DNA from: Rhynchonema sp. JSB1_4
Taxonomy: Eukaryota; Nematoda; Chromadorea; Monhysterida; Xyalidae
NCBI GenBank assembly: GCA_030248065.1
Contig: JASAMV010004098.1
Span: 62,001 to 126,000, forward strand
DNA length: 64,000 bases
Direction of reading: 5' to 3'
Part shown: positions 34,501 to 48,456 of the stretch, one piece after another
Numbering within the stretch: position 1 is the stretch's first letter
Layout: each line of letters opens with the position of its first letter
Made by a program: the position numbers and the translations under genes
The notes under the pieces: generated by a model
Told to the model about the DNA's origin: nothing
The model's database searches: none
What the model saw: the letters and a program-made list of their open reading frames with translations, nothing else

Positions 34501-37500
34501 CCTAATTTATCCCGACGTTGAGTGGAATTCGATTGGAAAAAAGTTCACATGGGACGATCGGGGTGGGCGCTCGTTAAGGTGCGCGCATGGAATTTGATTT
34601 GTGTCCGAAAAAGTCGGGAAAACGTCAAAAAGCAACAGCGCCCCCACTGTTCGCACTGACGTGACTAAAATCTGGCGTACGCATATCAGAATAACGTACC
34701 ACTGCAGAATAAAAATGACGCGATTGCAACGGTATTTCATGGAAAACAAAACCTTGAGATTATTAGTGCTCTGTTGAGTTTTTTAGCTAACTGTTCCATA
34801 TATATCATCCGCATCATGAATCCAAGAAGTCAAAGGTTGTATGAACAGCAAATCACAAAAGATGCACTATTTTAACACCGTTCAAGAAAAAAATTGTTGC
34901 TACACATGACCGCTACACATGGGGTGCAGCATGTTGCAATAAATTACAAAATATGGAAACGTCAGCAACGGTTATAAATCGGTCGCGTACATAGATATAC
35001 ATAAATCTAAATTACAATAATAATGAACTGCCGAAGCTATGATATGATACGTTGTATGTATTGACACAAGGGGCTTATCTGTGTGAGATCACGGTCTGGG
35101 TGCAGTGAAGTGAAAGAAAAATGAAAACGGTTTTTGGCATCGAAAATGGGCTCTAAACACCACTAGCACTCTCAATTGTGATGCAAATTCGGGTGTGCTT
35201 ATGCTATCGTTTGTAGGCATACCCCTGAGAGAGAGCACAAGGATCAGGAAAATATAGCAGCAAACAAAAACGAACACACAGACACGGGACACCAAAACCT
35301 AAAATGTATATATACATATACGCATGACACCGCGATCGTACTAATGCATACGTTAATAGACCTCGGGGTGGGCCAGGGACGCTTCGCAACTCGGATAAAG
35401 GGAACAGGGACAGAATTTGATCAAAATGGAAAATGTGACGCTTTTTGGACACAGTTGTGAAAAAAATCTTCTCAAAACTCCTGATATCATCGATCGGCCC
35501 AAACATGCCCCTGGAGCTCATTAGTTAAATGAACCAAAATTCAGGCTCTTCAGTTACTGAAATTCCTGGCCGAATCTACCCCCAAGCATGTGCTGTAACC
35601 TCAGTCAGGCTGGTGCACGGGGTAACAAAAGACCGGCATGTCAAACTGTGACAGCTCAGTGCGTTTCGTATCGCGCTGCATGATTTATGAAACGCGCAAA
35701 TTCGCGCACCAATCAAGACCCAATGCCATATGGACACCATTTTTGGATATCATGGCAGCTTTTGGGAGCTTCTGATGAGAGTTACCAAAGTTTCCAATAT
35801 GACTGCGTCGGAAATCAGAGAGAAACTGCCCGACACACCGCCGGGCTTTACTTTGCTCAAGTAGGTACATAGTTTGAAACTTTCTTCAAAACCATCAGGG
35901 GCCACAAACGAAAACTTCAAGAAACTATTGTGGTATCGGATGGCTAATTCCACAGAGACACAGAGGCCGGGCGCGCATAAGCAGAAACAGATTATCTGAA
36001 CTCCGTCCGTCCGTTAGGTGTTTGACAGGCGCCAGAAAATATGGCCAATTTTGGCATTCCAAAATTGTGTTTTTACATTTTTGATTTGCTGCATCCCCAA
36101 CGGAATGGGTAACAATGTGGCCAGCTCAATCAGGCTACTGTAATTCGCTGACTATGTTGTGCGGTGCACCGAGATAAGACTGCATGTTTGGACCACAAAT
36201 TGCAGGAAGTTTTGCACATAAGGCTGAAGATCAGTTTTTTACACCGTTGACTTGATCAACATTATTGCTTCAGGAAAAAAACGCGATGGGGATCACAAAA
36301 AGTGAGCCTGTGCGTGCTAGACGCCAACGACCAAAGGGCTATGAGAGCTTTGCTGCGCTAAGGCACACCTCTGGGCGGTGTTCGTGTTTCGTCGTCTCGT
36401 TTATGATTGGGCGTTGTCTTAGGCGTGGCGCTTTAAACTAACAAACAGCTTAAACTTGAGCCTCAACCTAAGTCTGAACGTAAACAAAGTCAAAAAAATT
36501 TTTAACCTCAGGGTGCACCCAACAGCCGTGCAAGTGACCCTGCGCTCATGTCGCACGTACAGTATTTCTGATGAATCATGAGGCTAAAAATTTACGAGAA
36601 TGAGTTAGAGTTGAGACAATTTAAGAAGCTCTGTGAGTACACCGGTGTATTGCATCCGCGATGCTATGGCTTTTCCTAACAGACCTGAAGGCAATGTATA
36701 CATAACAGTATACAACAATCTTACAGCGGTTTCGGGAGTGAGGAGTGCATTTCATAAAAAATGTGCTGCGCTCTGCCGATGTCGGCACGGGCAGATGCGA
36801 AAGTGTGACAAGTCGCACCCCGAACAAAAGCACGCCCATCAATCTTACTCAAATATTGGGCCTGCACTCTGGGCTGCTATCGGAAACTGTAACTGCAAAG
36901 AGAGAGAACCGTCTGTTGCGTGAATGCCTGCTTGTCTGGGCCGGGTTTACGAAGGTTCTGTTGATGCTCTGAAAAACGTATTCATGTGAACTTGGCTGTG
37001 GTTACAACGCCATGCTTCGATATTTGACGAGCTTTGTGCGCTTGCGCAAGCACTGATGTATGAAACATCACCCAACTGTAGCGTCCTGTGTATGCACTGC
37101 CAGTGATGTCGTGAAGCAGGCTCGTGTGTCTTTTTGGGCCACGTGGCCGCGGTGCATTGGCACTGACGACGACTGAATGTGTTCCACTTATCATATGTAT
37201 CATATGTAACCAAAAACCATATTGCTGCAACCTTGTAGGTACTGTATGTACGTATTGCCTTGGAACCAAGCCACACTTCACCTCGCCGCGACACGAACAT
37301 TGCGCACAGCAGGCATCTTTGAGTATATAATCTGATTGATCTTTCGCGAACTCGGCCCATATTTTCGCCTATCGATGGTATCAAACTCGGCAGTGCAGTA
37401 TGCAACGAACACAATCAAAGACAGGCCAGCACCCCAAAGTGCGTCTCCATGAAGCACTGCTGGTGGGTGTTGCTTTGGTTGCGTGCAAGGTTGCCCAACC

Positions 37501-39023
37501 AATTTCGACCCCCTCAGGGACCCGGCACTTCGCGACTCTGGGTCTCTGAATTAAGTGACTGCGATACTGCAAGTTGCCGAAACTCGCAAGAAGGAAGGAA
37601 GTCAACAAACTGTTCTGTGCCGCAACGAATTTATTATTTTATGCAGGATAGAGTGCCGCAACCACGCGTGAAAAAATGAGCTCCAACATGAAAGTCTGCT
37701 GGTATGGGTATGCCGGGCAGGTACCTACATGTGCACTTCAAATCTGGTGAAGTAGCAAATGTTCGAGATCGGAAAAAACAGGCGCCAGCAATTAGCGCCT
37801 AAACGAGCCAAAATTTACAAAAAGAAGCGAAAAGCTATTATTTCAGCGCGCATTATCCCAAATTTATAATAGGACAGAACTGACAAATAGCCATCAACCA
37901 CCAGAACGGGGACCGTAAAGCAAAAACGAGCCCATTGTAGTTTTACGCACAAACAGATGCCAGTATGGGGCTGTCACAGGCTTTGGTCAAATGTCATCGT
38001 AACAATGCAAGGCCAATTTGTCATTCAGTTACCAGACCATATTTTAATGCAAAATGATTAATCGCCGCTGACTACAGCCTTGGCCCATGATCGCAATAGT
38101 GCGCCTCTACTGTATCTGCTGCACTTGACTTGTGACGGGGTCCGCGCCATAGGCACCAGACCAGGGTATACGATGTTGTGTACAATGTATGTATAATAAT
38201 TGCTCGTTGGTTGTCGACTTTTTAGCGCGTTACATGCATATACATTTGGTGGTTTATCGACCGTGTGAGACTGTAATGTCAAATCCCTCAACTCTGCGAC
38301 CGAATCAATTGTATGTTTTCATCGGCATAAATCGAAAGGGCAAGAAGCGGAATTATTGCTCGAGTTTCACTAAACGTCACCGACCTACATATGTAGTATC
38401 TGCCGGGTTTGCAATGCGAGAAGCACGATGTTCATATTTCACCTCTCGTAACCCAGCCTCACTTGACGTCTCTGACTTTGCTTGGTGATGTTTCACAAAG
38501 GTTTGCAAAACATTGAGTTGTTTTGTATCGCCAAAAAGATTATTGACTGTAGTGACCCCATTTACGGTTTGTGACCCCATAAATCACGGTTTGTTTCTTG
38601 GAATATGACTTTGTTTGGACTTTGTTTGCATGCCGCACTGGCGCTACAAACACTGGTCAAATCCGTGAACGCGGCCATCCGAACTCCTGAGCTAAAATTC
38701 ATTTCGTTTTGTTGGCAAATACATACATACATACCTACTGTACCTACATATTTTGACGAAAGGAAGCAAGACACAGGGAAATACATACCTATCTATTGTA
38801 CCAGCATAATGAATCCGCAAAATCAAGCAATCTCTTTATAGTGACACGATCGGTACCTGGCAATGTTGCTCACAAAAGAGAATATCCGTCAGAGGGTGGT
38901 ACACTAAATGAAAGGCGCACAGCACGTTAGAACCAATGGCAAAATGTGTAATCTCTACAAAAAGGATTTCACCGCAAAAAGGGTTGCTATGAAAACGGTA
39001 GTCTGTATATTCTGACAGTATCA
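31597..39023. other. 7.4-kb intergenic region, no supported gene
   Basis: Upstream of the CUB-LDLa receptor and downstream of GALC. It has short tandem tracts (ACATACATACATAC at about 38720, CCTGCCTGCCTGC at about 33162) and four copies of TGAAACATCA/TGATGTTTCA (32671, 33737, 37061, 38486). Several open frames of 60-155 codons occur on both strands, but none has a recognisable domain, a signal peptide with splice partner, or consistent splice sites. It may hold regulatory DNA or non-coding RNA. Confidence 0.5.
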
Positions 39024-42000
39024 CTAATCGTCACCAGCCACTTGCTGTCTCCTCATTTTCGTCACCAAATCAGCTCTCAGATCACCGATTTCCAGATCAT
39101 CCCAATCCGATATACCGTAATCCAGACTGCCTATAGCAACGAATCCATTCCATTCGTGCTCTCGGATTTCATCGATTTCCGTGTCGATGATCTTCCGACC
39201 GTTGAATGAAGACGAAAGGAACTTGCCCTGAAATCGGCGAAAGATTTCATCAGGAATCTTGGTAAGTTAATTCAATTCATACTACTAAGTACAGTCCGTA
39301 CCAAACTTGATAGCCAGATCGGATCTGCCTTGATGTTCCTTTAAATTCAGGTTGCATACACATACAGTAGATGATTTAGGCCGGTTTCACAATGCATGCG
39401 GGTGCGGGTTGCGGGTCGGATTTTTTCGGGCGCAGCAGCGGATACAGAAGTCACTTCATCGTACTTCTGGTACCGTTCTAATCAGGGCATTGTGCTTGAC
39501 ATGCTATGTAGTTACTTTTGATTTCTATGCGAACACTTTGAAACATCAGCAGGCCACATTTTCCGCAAAAAGTGATGCGGGTTGGCAGTAAAGTAGATTC
39601 AGTGACGGCTAGAGACGGCAGTTAAAACTCATACTTTGGGGAAGAATTCAGGCAAAGGCGCATTCCCTGATACCAAATTATGCTTGAGTATCTTACCTGA
39701 ACGTTTCCAAATGCCAAAAACGCTGACCCGCATGCATTGTGAAACCGGCCTTACCGATCCGTATGACCAGCGTAAAAATTGCACGAGAAAGTCGAAAGGA
39801 ACGATTTCATGAAATCTTGAAGTAGCCTTGATACAAAAAGGTTGATCGGATCCGAACGCGAAGTCCGACACCGGTCATGGTGCACTTACGTTAACGGTGA
39901 GAGAGACGTGGTACCATTGATCGGGCAGCACTGGTTCGGGCAGACTCAACATTGTGATGTAGTGGTATTGGTCTGAAAATAGTGAACACACGCACCAAGA
40001 TTTTGCTTTCGTTGTATTGGGTTTGGTTTGGGTGTGACTTGTCATAAAAATGTATTGTGCATCACGCACCACAATGAAACAGAAGCCAGCCACTTCTTGT
40101 GCATGGCGAAAACACCACGTGTGTTATGCACAGACACACATGGTTACCTGGCTGAAGTTTCACGTATGACAGTATGTAAAAAGGTTGCATTCAAAGTCAA
40201 ACTGACCCCGATCCGGATGCATGTTGAGTGTAGTGCATATATCGCCCTAAGTTTATCTACATGAAACATCAGCCCACCGCATCAGCCCACAAGAAAACAC
40301 ACCCAAATCTCTGGTAATCGCGAAAGTGGTCGAGTTGATGTAGTACCAGGCGTAAATGCCGCGTGCGTGATTCTGCGAGCATCCGAATGCATTAGATCGT
40401 GCCGCTACGAACACAGACGACGTGGCACTGCTGTTGTTCGGGATACGGAACTTGACGCTGACGGTGATGTCCTCCCTAGAGCGGATTTAGATGAAGGGTA
40501 TGACGAAAACGGTCAGCTACGAAAGGCATGCAGAGGGCATGTTGTATGCGCTTGGGTGAGAAATTTGTGAACGGGTTCAACACCCACCTGCCGTGACCAA
40601 GATCTCACCTGCATGTTCAGGTCTCCCCCCCACAAGCCCAGAAAGGGGGGGCCCGCGCGCCCGGCAAGCCCGGGGTACATAGGTAGGTACTGTTTGTGTC
40701 CGAAATAACCGCATACGGTAATATAAGAATGACAAGGGATCGGTGTCGGATGCAAGGTGTCGGGACCTTTTTTGGGGCACTGTCAGGTGTCGGCTACTGA
40801 GCCGGCACCGATCCCTACTCCACTCAGGTAAGGACCTGTGAGATGATTCAAATGTTATCAAAACGAACCAACTAAAGTTGCCAATAATAGCGGTCGGCTG
40901 CATCTGACTGCGTTTGCACCAGGCCACCGGTGGCGTGGGCACGACTTGACGTGCGAACTTGTTGACGTTGTTGCCTGAGCCGTCTTCGTCTGCGTGCACC
41001 TCCCAGATGCCTGTCTGTGGTGTCAGGTACCACGGCTCGGAATGCACTGCGTAACCTGTGTAATTGGAATAGTTGATGCTTTGGAGTTTACCTATTGCAC
41101 GACAAGATTATTCTCTTTGTAGTGACCTTCTGTGGTGAAATTTTTTATATTACAAATTTTTAAAGGGTTCTTTTGACTCTGTTAATCTGCAAAAGTAGTG
41201 AATATTCTCTTTACTGATCGAAAATGTCGGGTTCTGATCATGTCACTATAAAGAGAGCAGACTGTATAAAATGCGACTTTGCTGCAGCGTTGCTGATCAC
41301 CACGATCATACGTTCAAAGTTGTCGGCGTAAGGCGACGGGAAGGACGGTTTCGACTGCGGGATGTCGCGTGGTGGCTTGGCCCCGCCGTACGACTCGGTC
41401 GTGATCGTAATCATTTGATCCAAATTCAACTCGATGTCGAATGCGCCATCGATCTGCAATCGATTGAATGAATAGATTTGGTTAGATCGATCGCAGAGTT
41501 GATTGGTTGTATGGTTAAGAGAGTGAGATGTTGATCAATGCTACAAGCTCATTGTGTGATATTTTGTTGAACGTCGTTCGGAGCTACTCATCTGACCATT
41601 ATCAAACTCATTCCATTGCACGTTCGCTCATTTTCCACATGCGCCCGAAAAAATTGGAGCCAAAAGGGGCAAATCACAGTCTTTGGCCCTGGTGAGGAAA
41701 ACAAGGTAATTTCAACGAAAATGACTCTAGTCTATCGTACGCACCTGAGACGCGTGAAAGGAAGCCCTCATTCGTTTCAATCGGTTAAGGACATCATTTT
41801 TGCTTGATCTTGCCCTTTATTGGCTCCGACTTTTTTAGGCACACATTAAAAATTGAGCGAAATTGAGGAATGTGTTTGTAGTAGTGAGATCAGAACGCAA
41901 TGAAGCTTCGGAAGATGTGCATCTCAATCCTGTATGACTGGTGCCGCTACAACTGCAGCTTTCTTGTGCGTCTGTAGGGGAGTAAACCTCTTGTTACAGC

Positions 42001-45000
42001 TCAAAATGAGAATTCTCTCAGGCGTTGCTTGCGTGTGTGCTTCATCAATCAGGCACTCACCACATTGACAGTCGACGGCACGAGCACTTTGACCGGGAAA
42101 AACAGATTGAACGAAATAGTCGTTGTCCACACGTTCAACTGTTGAATACGCGCAAACTTTCCCTCGAGCTTGAACGTGGCATTCTGCTTTATAACCGTAT
42201 AGGGCGGGATTTCTGGTCGGATGCATTTCGAATTTGGGTATTGCTGAATATAGAATTTGAAATATTTAATTCATCGATTGTTTAGACTGATGGGCTCATC
42301 TATTTGCTATTATACGTACAGTATGTATGTATAGTCCCCCTTTTCGTAGTGACCCTCGTGATCACTCACAGGGGTAAAATGGCGTGTCTCGACCGTGCGA
42401 CGGGTAGACTCATGAGACCGATTAATCTATCAATTTGCAATAACCATAGTTTCCATGATGATCGTCAGACGCGGTTGACTGTCATCATAATCGTCCTCAT
42501 CAGGGGTCAACGCTACATACGATCCTCCGCCGTTGAAGTGCCCAACGCCCTGGCCGTGTTTCAGATACTTCCAACCCGGCTGGACAAATTGCGTGAAATG
42601 CGCTGTAAACCAGCTGAACAATAATACATTCGAAGGAGCTTTCCAGATACAGTTGCTTGCTTCAACAATACGAACCAGATATCCAGATGGGATAGTTGAT
42701 CACATAATACCCGGACCAGGGTTCAATCGCGGTCATCAGACCATCCCATTGATACGGCAGCCCCGAGTAGTAGGACGCTATTAGATTCCAGGCGATTGTG
42801 CTGCACAAAAAGTTACACTTGCTTGCGAAAATTCAGCGTTTTCGAATTCCTTACCTGGTCATGTATCCGTTCACATAGTTTTGAACGAGTATCTAAAAAC
42901 ATGAGCTTGGGGAATAGAGCTTTTAAAATCCTCAAAAAAAACAATAACCACACGCACTCTTGCCCAGCATCCAGCTCCGACCTCATTGTTATACGTGCTG
43001 TAGTCCTCTGACGCCCACAAACGTTTGCCAGAATTTTGCCCCGTCTCGGCGGTGATCGTTCCCGGGTAATGCACCCTGCATTTGTGATCGGTCCGGTTCA
43101 GTCATATGGCTTGATTACGCAACTTTGTTGTGAGGTTTGGTAACGTCATCAATTTGACCAGCGTAAAAATATTGGTTGCGTTGCGTGGAGAGCAAGTTTT
43201 ACGCTGATCGAAATTACTGTGTCTCGAAACATCATTATGCGAAAAGACCGAGCCGAGTCGGACCGATCACCGTGTAGGATGTACCTGATCATATACATGA
43301 ATCAGAAAGCTGTGTACACAATAAAACTAACCAACCCGAAAGCATAAACAGCATCGAACAGTTTTGGGTCTTCGATGTATGCCTCATAGGTCTCATCCAT
43401 CATCAAACCGTCATTTGTGATTATTCCCACGTTGCTGAAGCCCGAAGCGTTGAGCACCTCGCGCAATTTCTGAAGTCAAATAAGTATTCTGGAGTGCTGT
43501 CATAAAAGTATTGATAACTGTAAAAAACAACAGCGGCTGGTATCGAATTTGGTGATCGTTGGGGGTCCGTTCTTCGATTGATCTTTGATGTCAACATTTT
43601 GGCTAATAAAGAACTATGCCTTTTGAAACTTACGAGTAAATCAGTAACTCTTGAAACATGTATTCCTAATACCAAAACTTCACATGATACAGGCAGGACT
43701 GATCACAAACTTGGATACCATTGGTCTGTGAGAATACCAGGATGTAATCCAGATCGGCCATGCGCTCGTTCCAGACCTGAAGTTATTTTTTGAATTATCG
43801 AAAAAACCTATAAAAACAGATTAAACTAAAGAGCACTCACCCCGACAGTGTCAATGGTCAAATTGTGCACCTCCTTTGCGCCCCTAATCCAGTTGACAGT
43901 GTATATGGCCAGACGGGTGATATTGACGTACGGGTCATCACCCCGTTTGCTGCCCTTACCGATCCAGCCCGGAAACGCCCAGGACAATGCTGATAGATGG
44001 ATGTCGGGGTTGCGCTGTGATTGGGGTTGAAAACGCATGTGCCCACCAAATGTACAGTCTACTTATTCTGTTTATATTGTGACCCTCTTTATTGGGTGGA
44101 ATTTTCGAAACGGTGTAAAGTTCAGTTGCGTGCAAAGATCGGCGTAAAGTTCGGTCGAAAGCTCAGTCGGCGTTGCTCGGTGTAAACGTGAAACATTGCC
44201 TGTTATTAGCGTGGAATGTTTCAAGTTTACACCTAGGTCTATCACACTGAGCTGTCGACCGAGCTTTCCACCGACCTTTACATCCAACTGACCTTTACAC
44301 CGTTTCGAAAATATCACCCATTGTTGGTAAGCCGCCCGGGCCCGCCTGTGTAATACCGTACCACTCTTGATTCACCGGTTCGTATTACTACAGCAGTAAC
44401 CGAAAATGACGGGTCCAAATCATACAGTATACAGAACGTTGACTGTACCTCTCTCGGCCTACACATACAGTATATACATCATCAGTTATCTACGTGAAAG
44501 AAACTACAACTGGCAAGAATTTCTCACAGAGAAAGCATTCATTTTCTGAAGAGTGACTCACCTTTTTAGCCTCCTTCATCAGCCACCACTCATAGCCTCG
44601 ATTGTAGTTCTGGTCATCTTCAGTGTGTTGATGAGACGATTCACCGCCGTCTACACATGTGTAATAGATGTGAAACATCACCATAATTACAGGAAAATAA
44701 TGATGATCAAACCTGTTGACTGATCGTCACCTCCGATTTCCACTTTGAGAATATTGAGTGATGCGGCGTATTTGGGCTGGAATTTGTTTTTGAAAATGAT
44801 TTTTGAGCTTCGGAAACTCATTTCGAATAAGATTTTTAAAACAGACTGACAAACTTTGAAGAGCAAGTCGAGTATCTGAGATCGCTGGTGCTCTCCGTAA
44901 GAGACCAGAAGCTTTGAGGTGGCCTGAAATTGTTGATGTTATTGTAAACGTATGAAAAGTGGCTCACGGTGATCAACTTTCACACGAGCTAATAACCCCT

Positions 45001-46756
45001 CCTCCGGAAAGGCCGCCGATTCCGTCAAAAGTGCGCCCTAGTCCGTCTTCATCGGATACGGTCACAATTGTGTCCTCAAATGGCTCAGCGACCAAGTGTT
45101 CCTGCAACACAAATGACCAAGTCACAATGAGTGACATCAAACTTGGTGATCAGATCGGATGTGATCTGGCTTGGTCACGTGACTTTTTTGAATTAACGAT
45201 CTTGAGAAATTTAGTGATGCCGCTACCTTCGTCCAGCGTAACAGATGTTCCCGACCTAAAATGATAACTAATAAGCTGACGAAATTAGTGGCTCCAGTAA
45301 ATGTTTAAATATCCCTAATGCAAGAATTACTCGCTGGCAAAGCAACTCACATCCGATCACCAAGTTTGAAACAAGTTATTATTTATAACTAAAAAAATAT
45401 TTTTCAGTCACTCCGCCAATATCGAGCGACCCTTCCAAAATCTGAGGCATTCCAACACACCACATTCAAATGAATGGGCGCGCATAATGTTTACTTTTTG
45501 TATGGGTTTTCAAACCGAAGAAGAAAACCACATGCAAGTCTAGTCATACAACAATATAACATCACACAGCTTGACGCCTATGTCTATGTTGCTGCCACGA
45601 GGCCAGTCGATAATGCAATAGCCACTGCATTGAAAAAGTGCTTAAAAACAGCTGATAAACTGAAAAATAACATCGGCCGTAGAACACATTCTTCTGTACG
45701 TGAAGACAAACCAGAAGCGATCGACTATTAACTTTCCAAGGCTCATGTGGCTACTGTGTGGAAGATAGAACCCTTGCGGTTTGGTTCAATGGGTGGAGTT
45801 CACAAACGAAGTCAAGCTCAAAATCACGTGTAAAATGACGGCGAACATTCACGAGTTCACAATCAAGCTCGCCGTCATGTCAGGCTTGCAATATGCGGGG
45901 ATAAAAAACGGTTGACCAATCAAACTAGGCTCTTCACAACGAATTCGTTGAGGCTGTGCTGTGGAAGCACACTTACCACAGGTCCATTGCGCCCACCGGA
46001 TCCAAGATTCATCCCTCAGCACGTAAAATTCATTCAGGTCGCGTTGGTTGGAGCTAGGCTCGATGGTTAGGCTTGGGTTAGGCATGTGGTAAGGCTTAGG
46101 CTCACTCTTGCAACTACTAGGTTCAGGCTTAGGCCTAGACCTGGGGTCGAGCACTGGTTAACGGGTCGGGTGGAGGAAGAAGTTGGTCGCCTTAAGTACT
46201 GAAATTTCAGGCTTGTATTTATGCGGCTTAGGCCTATATTTTTATGAAACACGCCTCATTAAACAGAACTTGGATTCGGTGGTCTCGGCAATCTTCACAC
46301 TGCAGCTGTACAGCACAGCACTGTGTTACAGTGAATGTTGTGTGCAAGTGCGAGCGGGACGTTGAGCTTCGTTGACTTTGAACTTGGCGGTGAGCTTGAC
46401 CTTGTTTTGTGAATTCCACCCAATGAGGTGGATCCCGTTTGAACACTTTTGATATTGCTACCTAGTGCTGCACTTAGATATGTGCAACATCGTGGACAAC
46501 TCACCCCCGGTGGTGGCACCGGTGGCACTTCTGTGGCGAACGCAGCCTGCAGCCTGCCATTGAATGCAAACAACACAAAAAAGATACCAATGGCCATCGA
46601 ACTGTAGGGTCGGTGTCTCTGATATCGCTGCCAAAATGGACGAGTGAATCTTCTGATTAATTTAGTGACCGGACGTTCGTCTCGCAAATAGCGCACAAAG
46701 ACAATCACTGGCTGACATAGCTGGTCGTCAGTAAAATGGTCGCTGTCCTCGGGCAT
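39024..46756 (-). CDS. GALC: Galactosylceramidase, lysosomal glycoside hydrolase family 59
   Basis: Nineteen exons close in frame to 810 residues: 46505-46756, 44997-45101, 44855-44923, 44713-44776, 44562-44650, 43841-44014, 43711-43776, 43336-43469, 42958-43075, 42855-42892, 42672-42800, 42445-42613, 42061-42243, 41312-41453, 40869-41055, 40303-40475, 40203-40256, 39890-39972, 39024-39227. The enzyme removes galactose from galactosylceramide and psychosine in lysosomes. Landmarks: [32 protein letters not shown], the VWNERM acid/base Glu (about E255), the LWASEDYS nucleophile Glu (about E341), [11 protein letters not shown], and C-terminal lectin-like exons matching the human order. Human GALC is 685 residues; this one is longer at the N-terminus. 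A second Met (46597), at [14 protein letters not shown], would give a clean signal peptide and is a likely alternative start; the first 53 residues would otherwise make a type II anchor. Introns carry MITEs at 39379, 41110 and 44094. Confidence 0.95.
39379..39750. mobile_element. PIF/Harbinger-like MITE in the last GALC intron
   Basis: Ends GGCCGGTTTCACAATGCATG and CATGCATTGTGAAACCGGCC are perfect inverted repeats flanked by TTA (39376-39378, 39751-39753). A 3-bp TTA duplication with GGCC-starting TIRs is the PIF/Harbinger pattern. It is 372 bp long with no coding capacity. Confidence 0.88.
41103..41266. mobile_element. Foldback MITE with CTCTTT(A/G)TAGTGAC ends
   Basis: ATTCTCTTTGTAGTGACC on the left pairs with TGTCACTATAAAGAGAGCAG on the right. 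Similar ends occur at 27732-27888 (CCCTCTTTATAGTGACA / TTTCACTATAAAGAGGATAG) and as single ends near 8725, 9278, 38832 and 42340, so the family is dispersed. It lies in a GALC intron. Confidence 0.7.
44094..44319. mobile_element. Foldback MITE, GTGTAAAGGTC family, copy 3
   Basis: GGGTGGAATTTTCGAAACGG and CCGTTTCGAAAATATCACCC are the ends, flanked by ATT at 44091-44093 and 44320-44322. It lies in the GALC intron between the exons at 44562 and 44014, and is nearly the same length as copy 1 (226 bp each). Confidence 0.88.
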
Positions 46757-47767
46757 AGCTGTTATCAGCTTTTATGTTTGTTTTAGATAATCATATTTTA
46801 GTATTTGTTATTGTTTCGGTAAAATAAGCTCTGGTGGCAGGACAACGCACACAACTTTCTTCAACATATTTGTCAGTAGCTCTTAGTTTAAATTCAGGGA
46901 AATGAGCCTATCTGCATGCTACATACTGTACATACATATACGTGTGGTTTCAAATGTTGGAGGTAAAGGTTTGCGCAACAAACAATTACTCACATCAACA
47001 CACGAACGTTGGTGTTGTTCAACCTTTCTGTTCACCACGTGGAGCCGAAAGAAAGTGTTTCATCCAGCATCTGGTGTGCGTCTGTGCCGCGCAACTTTTA
47101 ATTGCGGTCAATGTGCAGTTATTTTATACGTGTCCATTTTTTGGCTGTAGACGATGAGGACAAAGTTTTCTTTGAATCATATTTTGTGATATGATTTGAG
47201 CATGTTTCGACGAGCTCCAACTGCACCATAAGGATATGAACAACTATTGCTGGTCAAAATTAGGGCACCAACGGCATCACAAAGTATGATTTAAAAGGCA
47301 ATTTGTCCACATTATCCACAAGCTAAAAATAGACAAAACTATCCACATAGCTCAAAATTAAAACAAATTATGAACTTCTAACATGCGCCTCTATCTAACC
47401 CGCAAAAAAATTAACCTATCTAATGTAATAGGTTGACCCCCTAAACCCCTAAATCACGATATAAAATAGAGCGCGGGAGGGAATCGGGTAGAGTCGTCGC
47501 CCGCCCCCAACCCAATCCTTCGAAAAAAGCGCATCCCATCCAAACACGCAAACAGCAAACCAAAACAAAACACAACACAAACAAAACAGAAAAAAAAAAA
47601 AAAAAAAAAAAAAAAACAAAACACAAAACCAAACACCCAACACACACTAAAAACAAAAAACAAAACAAAAAAATCCAAAAATTTGAATGAATCTTGAAAG
47701 CGATTGGTTGCCGTTTTCAAAACAAAGAAATAAAAAAATTCGGCATTTGCCAACACCCAGACCAACG

Positions 47768-47971
47768 GGCATTGTGAATGCAAACGCGTTTTGCTGATTA
47801 GCGCGTTAGCGCGTTAGCGCATTAGCGTGTCACTGATAAGCGCGCACGCTAACGCGCTTTTTCAATTTTCCATTGTGAATGCAAAAGCGTGCGGAAAAAG
47901 CGTGCACGCTAATCAGCAACACGCTAACGCGCTAACGCGCTAACACGCTAACGCGCTGCATTGTGAATGCG
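47768..47971. mobile_element. MITE with GCATTGTGAATGC ends and GCGTTAGC repeats
   Basis: GGGCATTGTGAATGCAAACGCG at the left and GCGCTGCATTGTGAATGCGGCC at the right bracket inverted tracts of GCGTTA units (left GCGCGTTAGCGCGTTAGCGC, right GCGCTAACGCGCTAACGCGC). The repeats can fold into a long hairpin. Single copy in this window. Confidence 0.65.
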
Positions 47972-48068
47972 GCCTGTGCATTACACCATGAAAGAATGTC
48001 GCTCCAAATCAAGACAACAGGAGGTGTACGTGTATATGCGGAGGTTGATCTGTCAGAAAGGAACGTTT

Positions 48069-48456
48069 TAGGGTGCCCTTAGCCATAGTGGAAAATGGAA
48101 AATGGAAATGAAAAATAATCTACAATTGTATGTTCGCGTTTTCCATTTCCATTTTCCAATATGTGGGCATACTGGAAATGGAAATGGAAAACTTGGACAT
48201 AGAATATTTTTTTGCAGCAGCAGAAGTCATGTCATTTTTCTGCAGCAGTCATGTTTTGACATGTGACAAAAACATTTTGTGTTCCACTCAATTCTCAGCC
48301 GCTGATTGGGCAAATTTTACACAGAAAATGTTTTGTTTCATTTCCATTTTCCATTTTCCAATGTGCCCTTAGTCATACTGGAAAATGGAAATGGAAAACT
48401 TGGACATAGAATATTTTTCCATTTCCATTTTCCATTTCCCACTATGACTAAGGGCG
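48069..48456. mobile_element. Foldback MITE with TGCCCTTAGYCATAGTGGAAA ends
   Basis: The left end GGGTGCCCTTAGCCATAGTGG is matched by CCCACTATGACTAAGGGCG on the right. Internally, TGGAAATGGAAATGGAAAAC followed by TTGGACATAGAATATTTTT occurs twice (48173, 48380). A second GTGCCCTTAGTCATACTGG at 48362 suggests one element inserted in or fused to another. Confidence 0.72.

Noticed and set aside
36633..37414. Overlapping open frames of 75-155 codons on both strands
   Set aside because: No domain, signal peptide or consistent splice structure; frames on opposite strands are equally long.
40577..40625. Possible GALC exon reading DLNMQ before a GTGAGA donor
   Set aside because: No acceptor is present upstream; the exon at 40303-40475 joins directly in phase and matches the family.
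45849..46154. 101-codon minus-strand open frame in GALC intron 1
   Set aside because: It has Ser/Pro-rich sequence with no GALC similarity, includes TTAGGC-like repeats, and is not needed to close the reading frame.
47441..47783. Phe-rich open frames opposite an A-rich tract
   Set aside because: They are translations of poly-A/poly-T sequence.
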